The notes beneath the pieces were generated by a model, which worked only from the letters and a program-made list of their open reading frames with translations, was not told the origin of the DNA and searched no databases. A DNA stretch of 64,000 nucleotides from positions 51,255 to 115,254 of the forward strand of contig JAZSFD010000048.1 of the NCBI GenBank assembly GCA_045532035.1, written 5' to 3'. The translations under genes and the position numbers were made by a program. Below, one piece after another: positions 24,325 through 33,239 of this stretch (the first letter of the stretch is position 1; each line of letters begins with the position of its first letter). The DNA is from UMGS1052 sp045532035. Lineage in GTDB: Bacteria > Bacillota > Clostridia > Oscillospirales > CAG-382.

Positions 24325-27129
24325 ATGTCAATCATAACAAAAATATTCGGAACCCACAGCGAGCGCGAGGTAAAGAAGCTCACAAGGCTTCTTGATGCCA
24401 TCGATGCTCTTTCGGACAAATACAAAAATATGTCGGAGGCCCAGCTGCGGGGCAGCACCGAGATTTTCAGAAACCGTCTTGCAGAAGGTGAGACCCTTGA
24501 CGATATTCTTCCGGACGCTTTTGCCGCGGTGCGCGAGGCTTCCTGGAGAGTGCTCGGCAAGCGACACTACCGCGTTCAGCTCATCGGCGGAATCATTCTT
24601 CATCAGGGACGCATTGCCGAGATGAAGACCGGTGAAGGAAAGACTCTCATGGCGACACTTCCCGCATACCTCAACGCCCTTTCGGGAAAAGGTGTTCATG
24701 TCGTCACCGTAAATGACTATCTCGCCCGCCGCGACAGCGAATGGATGGGAAAGGTATATAATTACCTCGGACTTTCGGTCGGACTCATCGTCAACGGACT
24801 CAAAAACTCTGTCCGCCGCGAGGCATATGCCTGCGACATCACCTACGGCACCAACAACGAATTCGGATTCGACTATCTGCGCGACAACATGGTCGCATAC
24901 AAAGAAGACATGGTCCAACGCGGCCATGCCTTTGCCATTGTCGACGAGGTCGACTCAATCCTTATCGACGAGGCAAGAACTCCCCTTATCATTTCGGGTA
25001 CTGCCGAAAAGTCAAACGAGCTTTATGTTTCGGTGGACAAGTTTGTCAGAGGACTTCGCCTGACAAAGGTCAAGGAGCTTGACGACAAACAGCAGAACGA
25101 TCAGATGGACGGCGATTATATCGTCGACGAAAAAGCCCGCACAGTCGTGCTCACCGCCTCGGGTATCAAAAAGGCAGAGCAGCATTTCGGCATCGAAAAC
25201 CTTTCCGATCCCGAAAATATTACTCTTTCTCACCATATCAACCAAGCTATCCGTGCCCACGGCATCATGAGCAACGACATAGATTATGTGGTAAAGGACG
25301 ACGAGGTGCTCATCGTAGACACCTTCACCGGCCGTATCATGCAGGGAAGACGCTATTCCAACGGTCTGCATCAGGCCATCGAAGCAAAAGAAGGCGTAAA
25401 GATCAAGAACGAATCGCGCACCCTTGCCACCATCACCTTCCAGAACTATTTCCGCATGTACACAAAGCTTTCGGGCATGACAGGTACTGCTCTTACCGAG
25501 GAAGAGGAATTCCGCGGCATTTATAACCTTGATGTCGTTGAGATCCCCACAAATAAGCCTATGATAAGACGCGATCTGCCCGACTCGGTCTTTGTTTCCG
25601 AAAAGGGAAAGCTTGCCGCCATCGTACGCCAAATCAAGGAATGTCACGACAAGGGACAGCCCGTTCTTGTGGGTACCGTTTCAATCGAAAAATCGGAACA
25701 GCTGTCGGCCCTTCTCAAAAAGGTGGGTATTCCCCACACTGTACTCAACGCAAAGTATCACGAACGCGAGGCGGAGATCGTCGCACAGGCAGGTAAATTC
25801 GGAGCTGTCACCATCTCAACCAACATGGCAGGACGAGGCACCGACATCATGCTTGGCGGAAATCCCGAATTTATGGCAAAGAACGAGATGAGAAAGCAGG
25901 GACGCACCGACGAAGAAATCAGTGCCGCCACAAGCTATTTTGCCACCGCCGACGAGGAGATCATCGCTCTTCGCGAGGAATACTCAGCATATCTCAAAAA
26001 ATATGAAGAAGAAATCGCTCCCGAGGCAAAGAAGGTCGTCGAGGCAGGAGGTCTTTTCATTCTCGGCACCGAGCGCCACGAAAGCCGCCGAATCGACAAT
26101 CAGTTAAGAGGCCGTTCGGGACGCCAGGGCGACCCCGGAGCCTCCCTTTTCTGCCTGTCGCTTGAAGATGACCTCATGCGTCTTTTCGGCGGAGAAAATA
26201 TCATAAACATGGTCAGACGCCTCGGCATCGGAGAGGACGAGCCTATCAGCGCATCTATCCTTTCCAACTCCATCGAATCGGCACAGAAGCGTCTTGAGGG
26301 TCAAAACTATGACCGCAGAAAGACTGTCCTCATGTATGATGACATCATGAATCAGCAGCGCGAAAAGATCTATGGTCAGCGCCGCGATGTTCTTGAGGGG
26401 GCAGATATCAAGGGAACCATCCTTACCATGATTGAAGATTATGTCCGCGACACCGTGTTCCAATATCTCAAAGGTGATGTTCCCGATGAATGGAATTTTG
26501 AATCATTAAGATCCGCTTTCCTCGGCTATATTACCACAGAGGAAGATTTCAGATATACAAGAGAAGATTTTGACCGCATCACCCGTGAGGAAATCGAAGA
26601 TCTCCTTGTGGAGCGCGCCATAAAGCTCTACGAGTCCAAAGAGGAGCTCTTCCCTGACGGCAAGCTTCGCGATGTGGAACGCTCTGTACTTTTGCGTTCG
26701 GTTGATGAGTCCTGGGTCGAACACATCTCTGCGATGGACGATCTGCGCGGAAGCATCGGTCTGCGCGCCTACGGTCAGGTCAAACCGATTGACGCATATC
26801 ACCGCGAGGGCTCGCAGATGTTTGAGGAAATGGTTGCTAACATCCGCGAACAAACAGCAAAGAGAATGCTTTCTGTTGTGCCTGTATCACAGGTCGAAAG
26901 ACTTGACATTTCAAAAACAATCGTCGGTGCAAAGCAGGCGGAAGCGGGAAATGTCACTGCAGTTCAGCAAAACAGAGTGCCGCAGTCAAGCGTTTACGGC
27001 TCGGCGGCAAAGCCTCAGGCAACAAAAGAGCCTGTGCGCGTAACCAAGGTCGGCAGAAACGATCCCTGCCCCTGCGGAAGTGGAAAGAAATATAAGAAGT
27101 GCTGCGGGCTCAACGAGTCTGACGAATAA
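24325..27129 (+). CDS. secA: Preprotein translocase ATPase SecA
   Basis: This 934-residue ATPase drives proteins through the SecYEG channel. The Walker A motif is EMKTGEGKTLMATLPAYLNA and the Walker B region is VDEVDSILIDEARTPLII. The second motor domain has TNMAGRGTDIMLGG and the arginine-finger block NQLRGRSGRQGDPG. The C-terminal zinc-binding tail CPCGSGKKYKKCCG, which binds SecB or ribosome, is complete. Length fits Firmicutes SecA1. A CAGGAGA ribosome site precedes the ATG. It ends before a small membrane-protein gene. Confidence 0.98.
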   Translation: MSIITKIFGTHSEREVKKLTRLLDAIDALSDKYKNMSEAQLRGSTEIFRNRLAEGETLDDILPDAFAAVREASWRVLGKRHYRVQLIGGIILHQGRIAEMKTGEGKTLMATLPAYLNALSGKGVHVVTVNDYLARRDSEWMGKVYNYLGLSVGLIVNGLKNSVRREAYACDITYGTNNEFGFDYLRDNMVAYKEDMVQRGHAFAIVDEVDSILIDEARTPLIISGTAEKSNELYVSVDKFVRGLRLTKVKELDDKQQNDQMDGDYIVDEKARTVVLTASGIKKAEQHFGIENLSDPENITLSHHINQAIRAHGIMSNDIDYVVKDDEVLIVDTFTGRIMQGRRYSNGLHQAIEAKEGVKIKNESRTLATITFQNYFRMYTKLSGMTGTALTEEEEFRGIYNLDVVEIPTNKPMIRRDLPDSVFVSEKGKLAAIVRQIKECHDKGQPVLVGTVSIEKSEQLSALLKKVGIPHTVLNAKYHEREAEIVAQAGKFGAVTISTNMAGRGTDIMLGGNPEFMAKNEMRKQGRTDEEISAATSYFATADEEIIALREEYSAYLKKYEEEIAPEAKKVVEAGGLFILGTERHESRRIDNQLRGRSGRQGDPGASLFCLSLEDDLMRLFGGENIINMVRRLGIGEDEPISASILSNSIESAQKRLEGQNYDRRKTVLMYDDIMNQQREKIYGQRRDVLEGADIKGTILTMIEDYVRDTVFQYLKGDVPDEWNFESLRSAFLGYITTEEDFRYTREDFDRITREEIEDLLVERAIKLYESKEELFPDGKLRDVERSVLLRSVDESWVEHISAMDDLRGSIGLRAYGQVKPIDAYHREGSQMFEEMVANIREQTAKRMLSVVPVSQVERLDISKTIVGAKQAEAGNVTAVQQNRVPQSSVYGSAAKPQATKEPVRVTKVGRNDPCPCGSGKKYKKCCGLNESDE

Positions 27130-27220
27130 TTACGCGCGGAGCATCGCTCAAAAGAGGCACTGCTTCAAATCATATAATTAAGCTCGGTTTTTCCGGGCTT
27201 TGAAAACGGAGTTCAGAAAA

Positions 27221-27907
27221 ATGGGATTTGGATTGCTTTTGGTCGGCTACATCACCTTACTGGCGATGAAGATCGTCCCTATCGAAATAGTAGGTTTTTT
27301 TGTGATGTATCTTGCTCTCGACAAGTTAGAGGTGCAGGAAAAGTCGTTCAGATATGCAAAATACGCCGCGATATATATGTTTCTCGAACAAATCCTCGGT
27401 TCAATGTCCTGGTTGCAGGAAGTCACGGGGCATGAGATGGGGTTTGTTTCCCATCCGACATTTGCCACGGTTGAAAACCTTCTTTATCACATCGGACTTT
27501 TGATCTTCCACCTTTTGCTGCATCTCGGCATCCGAAACATATCGAGAAATGTCGGATACACAAAAGCTGTCGGAAGGGTTCGCGTTGCGGCTGTGGCAAC
27601 AGCGGTATTTTATGTGGCACATTTTTGTGCAGCTGTCGTCCCCGGCGCGCAGATAATGGCTCTCCCGCTGGGTATCTATCAGATTTTGCTCCTTTTCTTC
27701 AACATTTTTATTCTGCTCGGATGCTACATGATGATCGTCACCGACGAAATGCTTGAAAAAGAAGAGAAGAAATACAACGAATTTCTTGAGAAAAACAAGA
27801 AATTCAAAAAGGGCAAAAAAGACCTTGCAAAACAGGCAATAAAAAACAATACAAAAAAATCAAACGGAAATAAACAGATCTTCAAGGCAACCAAAGCAAA
27901 GAAATAA
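27221..27907 (+). CDS. Polytopic membrane protein, unknown function
   Basis: This 228-residue protein has four to five transmembrane segments in the first 175 residues, for example GLLLVGYITLLAMKIVPIEI and LLYHIGLLIFHLLLHLGI. The C-terminal tail is strongly basic and lysine-rich (KKNKKFKKGKKDLAKQAIKN). The ATG start has a CGGAG site; a TTG at 27200 is less likely. It sits 91 bases after secA and 53 bases before another polytopic protein. No family was recognised; a paralogue-like relation to its neighbour is possible. Confidence 0.7.
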   Translation: MGFGLLLVGYITLLAMKIVPIEIVGFFVMYLALDKLEVQEKSFRYAKYAAIYMFLEQILGSMSWLQEVTGHEMGFVSHPTFATVENLLYHIGLLIFHLLLHLGIRNISRNVGYTKAVGRVRVAAVATAVFYVAHFCAAVVPGAQIMALPLGIYQILLLFFNIFILLGCYMMIVTDEMLEKEEKKYNEFLEKNKKFKKGKKDLAKQAIKNNTKKSNGNKQIFKATKAKK

Positions 27908-27960
27908 TACACGGATTCCAACCACAGAACAAAATATCATACAATAAAGGTAGGTTTCAA

Positions 27961-29322
27961 ATGGGCTTCAGGCTGATATTTGCGGGGCTTGTGTTTTTCT
28001 TCAATCCCTGCATCAACCTCTTTGACATTTTCCCCGACTTTATCGGTTGCATTCTGATAAGCGCCGGACTTCATAAGCTCGCTGATGTTGAAGGCAGATT
28101 CTTCTCGGCGCGACAGATCTCAAATCGTCTTATCGCCATCTATCTTTCCAAAATGTTTTTCTGGGTCTACGCCTTCGGTTCCTGGAAGGACGGATTTTTG
28201 CCCCTGACCTTCATCTATGCTGTCATCGAAATAATCATGATGATAGGTCTTTGCTCGTCGCTTTACAGCGGCATCGAATATACCGCCAATCTCCACGGAG
28301 GCGACCGTCATCTCTCGGGCATAAGCACTGTCAGCAAATATACCGTCATATTTATGGTGGTCAAGAATGCACTCGCGTTTATTCCCGAAGCTTTTGAACT
28401 GGCAAGACCATCGCAAAGCGATCTGTCATATCACATTGATCCTGTTGTGACCATTGCTGATTATAAGCAATACGCTGTGATTTTCTTCACTGTTCTTGTG
28501 TTGATTCTCGGCGTTTATTATATAATTGTAAATCACAGGTTTTTTTCAAACCTCGCGCGCGACAAGGCTTTTTGTGCAAATTTAAAAAATATCTATGACA
28601 CAAATGTAACATCCAACGAAAAGCTTGTTCTCAGCCGCAGGTTCAGAAGATTCTTTGCCATCATAACTGTCGCGGCATTTCTGACAATAGATTTCACTCC
28701 CGATTCAATAAATGTTATTCCGGACACCATCTGTTATGCACTCATTTTCTCGGCATTTCTCTGTCTTGGCGGAAAAAAGAAAGCTCCTGTTCTTATCAGC
28801 ATTCCGTTGATGCTCGTGTCGGTTGCTACTCTCATCTTCAGAAGCTGGAGTGATGCGGGAGTAAACCGCATTATGGGATACGAAACATACAATGTTGGCA
28901 GGATTAGACTGGTGGAGAACGGCGAAGCCATCCTCACCGGAGCACTACTGATCACTGTCGAAATGCTGCTTTTTGTTGTACTTGTGGGAGCTGCCATGAA
29001 GCGTGCGCAAAAGCTTTATGCAGATGCTACGGGCGACACCATTTCGGTTGCGTTTCCTACCGTCTGCGCGGTGCTTGTGGGGGGTGTCTCGGCAGTGTCC
29101 TATGTCTGCCCATATACCAAAGCGTTTTATCATTACGGATATATAAACAACACTTTGACCGGAGGTCATCTTGAAATACTGTCACAGCGTTTTGAGTTTG
29201 TACAGGGAATATCCAATATATCAACCTTCTTTGCAGTTCTGCTTTTTGCATACAGCATATATTATAATTCAAGAAAGGTGGATCTGCGCTTCAATCTGCA
29301 CTTCCATACCAATCCCATATGA
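27961..29322 (+). CDS. Polytopic membrane protein, unknown function
   Basis: This 453-residue protein has about ten hydrophobic segments in two halves. Each half opens with a similar block: FNPCINLFDIFPDFIGCILI and DFTPDSINVIPDTICYALIF share a F-(D/N)-D-(I/V)-IPD-(F/T)-IG/C pattern, which suggests an internal duplication. No catalytic motif was seen. Its stop overlaps the start of the AlaX-type gene (ATGA at 29319), so the two are translationally coupled. An AGGTAGG ribosome site precedes the start. Confidence 0.75.
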   Translation: MGFRLIFAGLVFFFNPCINLFDIFPDFIGCILISAGLHKLADVEGRFFSARQISNRLIAIYLSKMFFWVYAFGSWKDGFLPLTFIYAVIEIIMMIGLCSSLYSGIEYTANLHGGDRHLSGISTVSKYTVIFMVVKNALAFIPEAFELARPSQSDLSYHIDPVVTIADYKQYAVIFFTVLVLILGVYYIIVNHRFFSNLARDKAFCANLKNIYDTNVTSNEKLVLSRRFRRFFAIITVAAFLTIDFTPDSINVIPDTICYALIFSAFLCLGGKKKAPVLISIPLMLVSVATLIFRSWSDAGVNRIMGYETYNVGRIRLVENGEAILTGALLITVEMLLFVVLVGAAMKRAQKLYADATGDTISVAFPTVCAVLVGGVSAVSYVCPYTKAFYHYGYINNTLTGGHLEILSQRFEFVQGISNISTFFAVLLFAYSIYYNSRKVDLRFNLHFHTNPI

Positions 29323-30491
29323 TTACAAGAACAATAAAGCTTTATGACACCGATGCATACGCAACAGAGTTCGATGCATCGGTTTTGTCCTGTGAAAAAG
29401 TTGACGCGAGATACGCCGTCATTCTTGACAAAACCCTGTTTTTCCCCGAGGAAGGCGGGCAATCCTGTGATACAGGAACGCTCTCGGGCATTCCTGTTTC
29501 ATCAGTGGAGATTTCTGATGGTATTATTATCCATTATCTGAGTTCTCCATTGGTCGTGGGCGAAAAAGTTTCCGGCAGAATTGATTTTTCCCGACGCTAC
29601 CGCAATATGCAGCACCATTCGGGCGAGCACATAGTATCAGGCCTTGTCAACAAAACCTTCGGATATAACAATGTTGGCTTTCATCTTGGCAAAACCGATA
29701 TGACGATGGACTACGACGGCGAATTATGCGCCACAGACATTCAAGTTGTTGAAGATGCCGCAAATGCTGCAATTTATAAAAACATCGAAATCATAGCGCA
29801 TTACCCTGATTCGAGCGTTCTACAAAGCCTTGAATACAGAAGCAAGCTTGATCTCTCCGAAAATGTGCGAATCGTTACCATTGGAGACTGTGATGTCTGC
29901 GCCTGTTGTGCGCCTCATGTTGCACGAACCGGTGAGATAGGAATAATTAAGATCGTCGATTTTTACCGCTACAAGGGCGGCACTCGCCTCCATGCGCTTT
30001 GTGGAGCCGATGCCCTTTCGGATTACCGCGAAAGACTGTCGGTAACAGCCTCTCTCACAGCACTTCTCTCGACCAAAACTGCGGCTATCGTTGATTCGGT
30101 CAGAAATCTTCAGTCCGAAAACAGTCGTCTTTCGAGCCAGCTTACCGCTATGACCAAGAAATATTGCCTTGCGATTGCCGAAGCAGTGAGTGAAGAGGCC
30201 AGCCCCTATCTGCTCTTCGATGAGCAGATAGGGGCTGGCGGTATGAGGATCATCGCCAATGCTGTTGCAAAAAAACGCCGTTGGTGTGCAGTTTTTGACA
30301 AGACAGCGAAGAACAAATACAATTTTATTATTGCCTCCGAGCATAATTGCGCAAAAGAAATACTTTCGGAACTTACCGAAAAAATCTCAGCCCGAGGCGG
30401 CGGCTCCGGCAGTATGGTGCAGGGGTCTGTTGAAGCTTCCGAAAAGGATATAGAGGCGGCTCTCAAAACACACATTTTCAATAGGAATTAA
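29319..30491 (+). CDS. alaX: Alanyl-tRNA editing protein (AlaX-L type) with DHHA1 tail
   Basis: This 390-residue protein removes misattached Ser or Gly from tRNA-Ala in trans. The editing domain has LDKTLFFPEEGGQSCDTG, the zinc motif HHSGEH (MQHHSGEHIVSGL), FGYNNVGFHLG, and the Cys-His ligand pair CAPH (CACCAPHVARTGEIG). After a helical linker (about 245-285) a DHHA1-like domain follows (RWCAVFDKTAKNKY to KISARGGGSGSMVQG), the RNA-binding tail shared with AlaRS. A perfect 18-bp inverted repeat lies in the linker coding sequence (30198-30239). Two different tRNA editing proteins occur within 2.4 kb of each other. Confidence 0.9.
   Translation: MITRTIKLYDTDAYATEFDASVLSCEKVDARYAVILDKTLFFPEEGGQSCDTGTLSGIPVSSVEISDGIIIHYLSSPLVVGEKVSGRIDFSRRYRNMQHHSGEHIVSGLVNKTFGYNNVGFHLGKTDMTMDYDGELCATDIQVVEDAANAAIYKNIEIIAHYPDSSVLQSLEYRSKLDLSENVRIVTIGDCDVCACCAPHVARTGEIGIIKIVDFYRYKGGTRLHALCGADALSDYRERLSVTASLTALLSTKTAAIVDSVRNLQSENSRLSSQLTAMTKKYCLAIAEAVSEEASPYLLFDEQIGAGGMRIIANAVAKKRRWCAVFDKTAKNKYNFIIASEHNCAKEILSELTEKISARGGGSGSMVQGSVEASEKDIEAALKTHIFNRN
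30198..30239. repeat. Perfect 18-bp inverted repeat inside alaX
   Basis: GCCAGCCCCTATCTGCTC pairs with GAGCAGATAGGGGCTGGC across a six-base TTCGAT loop, without mismatch. It is coding and in frame (ASPYLL, then FD, then EQIGAG). Such long perfect palindromes are rare within reading frames. Confidence 0.9.
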
Positions 30492-30514
30492 ATTTTACAT
30501 CAGGGGAATTATAT

Positions 30515-31621
30515 ATGCGAAAAATTATCGTTGATTTTGCAAAGAAGAATACCGTATTCTTGATCGCGCTTGTGGCGGCGGCGATCACCTGCTTCATAAT
30601 TCCGCCTGACAGCGCATACCTTTCATATTTTGATTTCAAAACACTGACCTGCCTTTTTTGCGTACTCGCAGTGGTATGCGCTTTGAAAAACATTAATTTT
30701 TTCTATATTCTCGCACAGGAAATCGTCAAAAAGTTCAAAAACGCCAGGCGTGCCGTAATCGCACTTGTATACATAACTTTTATCGGCTCAATGTTTATCG
30801 CAAATGATATGGCTCTGCTTACCTTTTTGCCGCTGGGATACATGATACTTACAACCACCGGCAAAGAAAAATACATGGCCATAACATTCATCCTCCTAAA
30901 TATCGCCGCAAATCTCGGCGGAATGCTGACACCTTTCGGGAATCCGCAAAACTTGTTTCTTTATACCAAATTTGATATTCCGACGGGTGAGTTTATGCTC
31001 ATTATGCTCCCTCCTTTCGCGATTTCAATAGCGCTGATAACACTCTGCTGTTTTTTGATTAAAGCCGAGCCTTTGGAGTTTTCGGGAATATCATATAGAA
31101 TAGATAGGAAAAAGACTTCGTTTTATTTGATTCTTTTTGCCATATCAATAATAATCGTTTTCAGATTCATTCCGTACCGGGTGGGGCTTGTGATAATTCC
31201 CCTCTGCTTACTCTTCACCGACCGCAAGGCGCTGCTTCAGGTCGATTACGGACTGCTCGGAACCTTCGCAGCATTCTTCGTTTTTGCAGGCAACATGGCG
31301 CGGATTCCGGCGGTACAGCAATTTTTTTCAAAACTTCTCGAAAAGAGTACGCTTCTTGTGTCGATACTTTCATGCCAGGTCATCAGTAATGTTCCGTCGG
31401 CAGTCCTTTTATCGCAATTTACCGAAAATTACCACGAGCTTTTGCTCGGAGTTAATATCGGAGGCGCCGGAACACTTATCGCGTCTCTTGCAAGCCTCAT
31501 AACATTTCGTGAATACATTAAAAGCAATCCCACCGAAGGCTTATATTATATCGGTCTCTTTTCGGTTTTCAACTTCGGATTCGTAATAATACTCGGCGGT
31601 ATAATGCTTTTGATCGGATAA
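30515..31621 (+). CDS. SLC13/ArsB-NhaD superfamily anion permease
   Basis: This 368-residue transporter has about ten membrane segments. Signature stretches are SMFIANDMALLTFLPLGYMI, NIAANLGGMLTPFGNPQNLF and SCQVISNVPSAVLLSQF, with the paired G-T/N-P hairpin motifs of the ion-transporter superfamily that moves citrate, sulfate, arsenite or dicarboxylates. The length is shorter than typical 400-450-residue members but the two repeats are present. The AGGGG site lies ten bases before the ATG. The specific ion cannot be deduced. Confidence 0.82.
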   Translation: MRKIIVDFAKKNTVFLIALVAAAITCFIIPPDSAYLSYFDFKTLTCLFCVLAVVCALKNINFFYILAQEIVKKFKNARRAVIALVYITFIGSMFIANDMALLTFLPLGYMILTTTGKEKYMAITFILLNIAANLGGMLTPFGNPQNLFLYTKFDIPTGEFMLIMLPPFAISIALITLCCFLIKAEPLEFSGISYRIDRKKTSFYLILFAISIIIVFRFIPYRVGLVIIPLCLLFTDRKALLQVDYGLLGTFAAFFVFAGNMARIPAVQQFFSKLLEKSTLLVSILSCQVISNVPSAVLLSQFTENYHELLLGVNIGGAGTLIASLASLITFREYIKSNPTEGLYYIGLFSVFNFGFVIILGGIMLLIG

Positions 31622-31646
31622 CATATTATAAAAGTAGGAATAGACA

Positions 31647-32123
31647 ATGAAAAGCAAAACAAACGCGATGCGCTTGCTTGAAAGCGCTAACATAGAATTT
31701 ACTCCGCTGGAATATGCGGTTGATGAAAACGATCTCTCGGGTATGCATATTGCAAAAGAGCTTGCGATGGACCCGGACATGATGTTCAAAACGATAGTCG
31801 CCAAAGGGGACAAGCTTGGATACCTCGTCTTTTGCATCCCCGCATCCTGCGAGATCGACCTCAAAAAAGCAGCACAGGCTGCGGGTGACAAGAGAGTCGA
31901 GCTGATTGCCGCAAAAGACCTGCTCGGGCTTACAGGCTACATCCGTGGCGGATGCTCCCCCGTGGGAATGAAGAAAAAATTCCCGACCTTTATCGATGAG
32001 ACCTGTACGATCTTCGAAAAGATCACTGTAAGCGCAGGAGTCAGAGGCTGCGTACTTTTGCTTGAGGCGGAAAAGCTTGTGGCTTATCTTGACGCCACTG
32101 TGTGCGATTTGATTGCACAATAA
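31647..32123 (+). CDS. ybaK: Cys-tRNA(Pro)/Cys-tRNA deacylase YbaK/EbsC family
   Basis: This 158-residue editing enzyme clears Cys wrongly attached to tRNA-Pro. The family pattern KTNAMRLLESANIEFTPLEY at the start, the lysine-containing DMMFKTIVAKGDK, and the LLGLTGYIRGGCSPVGMKKK block with the GCSP motif are all visible. Length is typical. It is preceded by a short AGTAGGA ribosome site and lies 25 bases after the permease gene. Confidence 0.92.
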   Translation: MKSKTNAMRLLESANIEFTPLEYAVDENDLSGMHIAKELAMDPDMMFKTIVAKGDKLGYLVFCIPASCEIDLKKAAQAAGDKRVELIAAKDLLGLTGYIRGGCSPVGMKKKFPTFIDETCTIFEKITVSAGVRGCVLLLEAEKLVAYLDATVCDLIAQ

Positions 32124-32162
32124 TAAAACTATTTTTATCATACCAAAAAGGTGGTGTTATTT

Positions 32163-33017
32163 GTGAAAACAGTTTTTGATGAGCCTGATGTCCGATTGTT
32201 TCGAGCCGATATGCACACTCATACCAATTCTTCGCCTGACTCCGAGTGTGACATTGAGGATCTGTGCAGAGCGCAGATAGAAAAGGGAATAAGCGCTTTT
32301 GCCATTACCGATCATTTTAATATAGAATCAAAAGATTCAGGCATCGACATCGAAGCTCCCATCATTTCTTCATACGAAAAAGCGTCACGCATGGCAAAAA
32401 AATATGAGAGCCAAATCGAGATTTTGCGTGGTATTGAAGTAGGTGCTGCGATGTGGGACAAAGAAATTGCAGATCAGATGCTGAAAAGACTTGATTTTGA
32501 TGTGGTCATCGGATCTGTGCATACCGTCATCACCGATGAAGTAAAAACACCTTACTCTCGGGTGGATTTTTCGTCTTTGACATCTGTTGCCATTGATAAA
32601 TTTATGACAGAATATTTCGACGAGCTTCTAAACACAGCGATTTACTGTGATTTCGATATTCTTGCACATCTCACCTGCCCGCTTAGATATATCAACTGCA
32701 AACATCACCTTGGACTTGATGTTATGAAATACGAGGCGATCATAAGAGAAATACTTGCAACGATTATAAAGCGAGGCAAGGCGCTTGAGGTCAACACATC
32801 CAACTGCGCTTTCAGCGAAGCATTTTTCATGCCTGACACAAAAATCCTATCAATTTACCGTGAAATAGGCGGAAAGCTTCTGACAATGGGTTCAGACGCA
32901 CATATGGCGCAATATTCGTGTGTCGCATTTTCCGAGGCGGAAGCCATGCTGAAAGAGCTCGGATTTTCTGAGCTTTGTTTTTACAGAAAACGCCAGGCTC
33001 ATTTCTATGCCATATGA
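32163..33017 (+). CDS. PHP-domain phosphoesterase (histidinol-phosphatase-like)
   Basis: This 284-residue PHP hydrolase has the metal-binding motifs ADMHTHTNSSPDS (HxH), FAITDHFNIES, EVGAAMWDKE, and GSVHTVITDE. The last ligand set is in LTMGSDAHMAQYSC. The best start is GTG at 32163, with AAGGTGG seven bases upstream, instead of the in-frame GTG at 32151. No other histidine gene lies nearby, so the natural substrate is uncertain. Confidence 0.82.
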   Translation: MKTVFDEPDVRLFRADMHTHTNSSPDSECDIEDLCRAQIEKGISAFAITDHFNIESKDSGIDIEAPIISSYEKASRMAKKYESQIEILRGIEVGAAMWDKEIADQMLKRLDFDVVIGSVHTVITDEVKTPYSRVDFSSLTSVAIDKFMTEYFDELLNTAIYCDFDILAHLTCPLRYINCKHHLGLDVMKYEAIIREILATIIKRGKALEVNTSNCAFSEAFFMPDTKILSIYREIGGKLLTMGSDAHMAQYSCVAFSEAEAMLKELGFSELCFYRKRQAHFYAI

Positions 33018-33062
33018 ATAGCTTGTTTTTATTCATACAAAAACAATATGAAATATTTTTTC

Positions 33063-33104
33063 AAAACCGCCCCTCAAGTATTGCTGACGGCGGTTTTGTT
33101 TTTT
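33063..33104 (+). terminator. Terminator after the PHP gene
   Basis: AAAACCGCC pairs with GGCGGTTTT across a long 17-base loop, followed by GTTTTTT. Confidence 0.7.
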
Positions 33105-33116
33105 GCGCTCAAACGC

Positions 33117-33145
33117 TTGCAATTTCAAAGATAATATGTTATAAT
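33117..33145 (+). promoter_or_regulatory. Promoter of the nadABC operon
   Basis: TTGCAA (33117-33122) and TATAAT (33140-33145) are separated by 17 bases. The leader to nadA is about 88 bases and holds two TTGTC/TGTCAA-like repeats, possibly operator halves, but no known NiaR site was recognised. Confidence 0.6.
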
Positions 33146-33239
33146 ACAAATTAGTATATAATGCATATTTTTATACTTTTTATCTAGCGAATGTCAAAAA
33201 ATTGTCAAAATGTACCCAAAAGAGGAAGTTGCCGTAACT

